A DNA stretch of 5,507 bases from DSYF01 sp041181065. Its GTDB lineage: Bacteria; Verrucomicrobiota; Verrucomicrobiia; Limisphaerales; DSYF01. Location of the stretch: positions 1 to 5,507 of the forward strand of contig JBEGQI010000268.1 of NCBI GenBank assembly GCA_041181065.1, written 5' to 3'. Position 1 is the stretch's first letter. Each line of letters begins with the position of its first letter. The position numbers were made by a program, and so were the translations under genes. Positions 4,850 to 5,507 of this stretch are shown one piece after another. The notes below the pieces were generated by a model. The model did not search any database, was not told the DNA's origin, and saw only the letters and a list, made by a program, of their open reading frames with translations.

Positions 4850-5507
4850 TTCTGTTTCCTGATCACGAGCAGCATCGCGCAGCCGCCGATCACGCCGAAT
4901 CCGGCCATCGTCGGATACCAAATCCCCCAGCCGAACTTGTCGATGAGCCAGCCCGTGGCCGGCAGCGCCAGCGCCGTGCCGAAGTATTGAAAGGAATCGA
5001 TCACTCCGGAGGCGAACCCAGCCATCTTGCGCCCGCCGATGTCCATGGGAGCTGCCGCGCCCACGAGTGAATGCGTCGAGTTGGCTGTCAGTGAAATCAG
5101 GATGAGGAAGAAGCAGCCCAGGAAAACGCCCATCGGCGTCGGGCCTACCACACCGGACTTGATCACAAGCGCGGCGATGAGGATGACCACCGACTGGCCG
5201 AAATAGAGTCCCATCGCCACCGGTGAACGATGCCCCTTAAAGAACTTGTCCGACACGATACCAGAGGCGAGCGAGCCCGCCACCGCCACCATCGGCATCA
5301 GGAACAAAGTCAGACTGATCGAAGACGGCGGCTTGTTCATATCGATCTGCAACTGCTCCTTGAAATAAAGGATCGCCAGTTGGTCGGAACTGTTGCGCAC
5401 CGCCCCGGTGCACGCGTAGGCCATAGCGTAAAACCAAACTAGCGGATGCCGGAAGATGGTGAGGAATGATTCGGCAATGCTGACCCGCACGCCGTCGTCG
5501 TGCGCGC
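4825..5507 (-). CDS. MFS transporter, OPA (GlpT/UhpC-like) group, C-terminal half
   Basis: The frame is open to the right edge, so the 5' half of the gene lies outside; about 227 residues are visible, against roughly 440 for a full transporter. Six hydrophobic segments fit TM7-TM12 of a 12-helix major facilitator: around HPLVWFYAMAYACTGAV, LTLFLMPMVAVAGSLASGIV, GLYFGQSVVILIAALVI, GVFLGCFFLILISLTA, GVIDSFQYFGTALALPATG and TMAGFGVIGGCAMLLVI, ending in a basic cytoplasmic tail (RKQKKLARQKS). The TM8-TM9 loop GIVSDKFFKGHR (5227-5262) and the later DIGGRKMAGFASGVIDSFQYFG resemble the organophosphate:phosphate antiporter group, which exchanges phosphate for glycerol-3-phosphate or hexose phosphates, or acts as a sensor (UhpC). 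The true substrate cannot be read from this half. The GTG at 5488-5490 is an internal codon, not the start. The TAG stop (complement of 4825-4827) overlaps that of ogt. Confidence 0.88.
   Translation of the reverse strand, partial: AHDDGVRVSIAESFLTIFRHPLVWFYAMAYACTGAVRNSSDQLAILYFKEQLQIDMNKPPSSISLTLFLMPMVAVAGSLASGIVSDKFFKGHRSPVAMGLYFGQSVVILIAALVIKSGVVGPTPMGVFLGCFFLILISLTANSTHSLVGAAAPMDIGGRKMAGFASGVIDSFQYFGTALALPATGWLIDKFGWGIWYPTMAGFGVIGGCAMLLVIRKQKKLARQKS

Noticed and set aside
4436..4921. Minus-strand open frame opposite ogt
   Set aside because: ogt has all its active-site residues on the plus strand; this frame also runs into the transporter end in another frame and shows no family features.
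5488..5490. GTG as the start of a short six-helix transporter
   Set aside because: The frame stays open upstream to the window edge and the six helices match the second half of a 12-helix transporter, so this is an internal codon.
1..5507. Search for defence systems, mobile elements, CRISPR arrays, tRNA or riboswitches
   Set aside because: No repeat-spacer array, transposase, integrase, inverted terminal repeats or cloverleaf was found. The only sizeable non-coding stretch is 104 nt and shows no riboswitch core that I recognise.

Overview
The window is GC-rich (roughly 60% by eye) and tightly packed, and looks like chromosomal, mostly core-metabolism DNA from a Gram-negative-type bacterium. 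A YbbR/CdaR-GlmM pair, near absence of Shine-Dalgarno sequences, and two uncharacterised tail-anchored proteins whose style recalls Verrucomicrobiota (Pedosphaera/Limisphaerales-like) suggest that phylum. This placement is an inference from general resemblance, not from a marker gene. No tRNA, rRNA, CRISPR array, insertion sequence or phage gene was seen.

Layout: (1) positions 1-1658, plus strand, hold the 3' end of a YbbR-domain (CdaR-like) gene followed after 6 nt by a complete glmM (phosphoglucosamine mutase), which feeds peptidoglycan/LPS amino-sugar synthesis. (2) Positions 1674-3029, minus strand, hold thyA then folA with a 6-nt spacer. ThyA makes dTMP and releases dihydrofolate, and DHFR recycles it. 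folA starts at GTG and carries a C-terminal tail of about 28 residues beyond the usual fold. (3) Positions 3030-3133 form the only sizeable intergenic region, a divergent spacer rich in short GAAAGC/GCTTTC repeats that can form competing hairpins. (4) Positions 3134-4828, plus strand, hold a probable three-gene operon: a coiled-coil protein with a C-terminal membrane anchor, a second small protein with a C-terminal membrane anchor, and a complete O6-methylguanine-DNA methyltransferase (ogt type). (5) Positions 4825-5507, minus strand, hold the C-terminal half of an MFS transporter resembling the organophosphate:phosphate antiporter (GlpT/UhpC) group. It converges on ogt so closely that both stop codons share one CTAG.

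The folate/thymidylate pair and the YbbR-GlmM pair are each functionally coherent. The role of the two tail-anchored proteins next to ogt is unknown and is the main candidate for something undescribed. A second pattern is that all four co-directional gene junctions have spacers that are multiples of three (6, 6, 6 and 12 nt), keep the downstream gene in the upstream reading frame, and lack a clear ribosome binding site. This could be chance or could reflect coupled translation.
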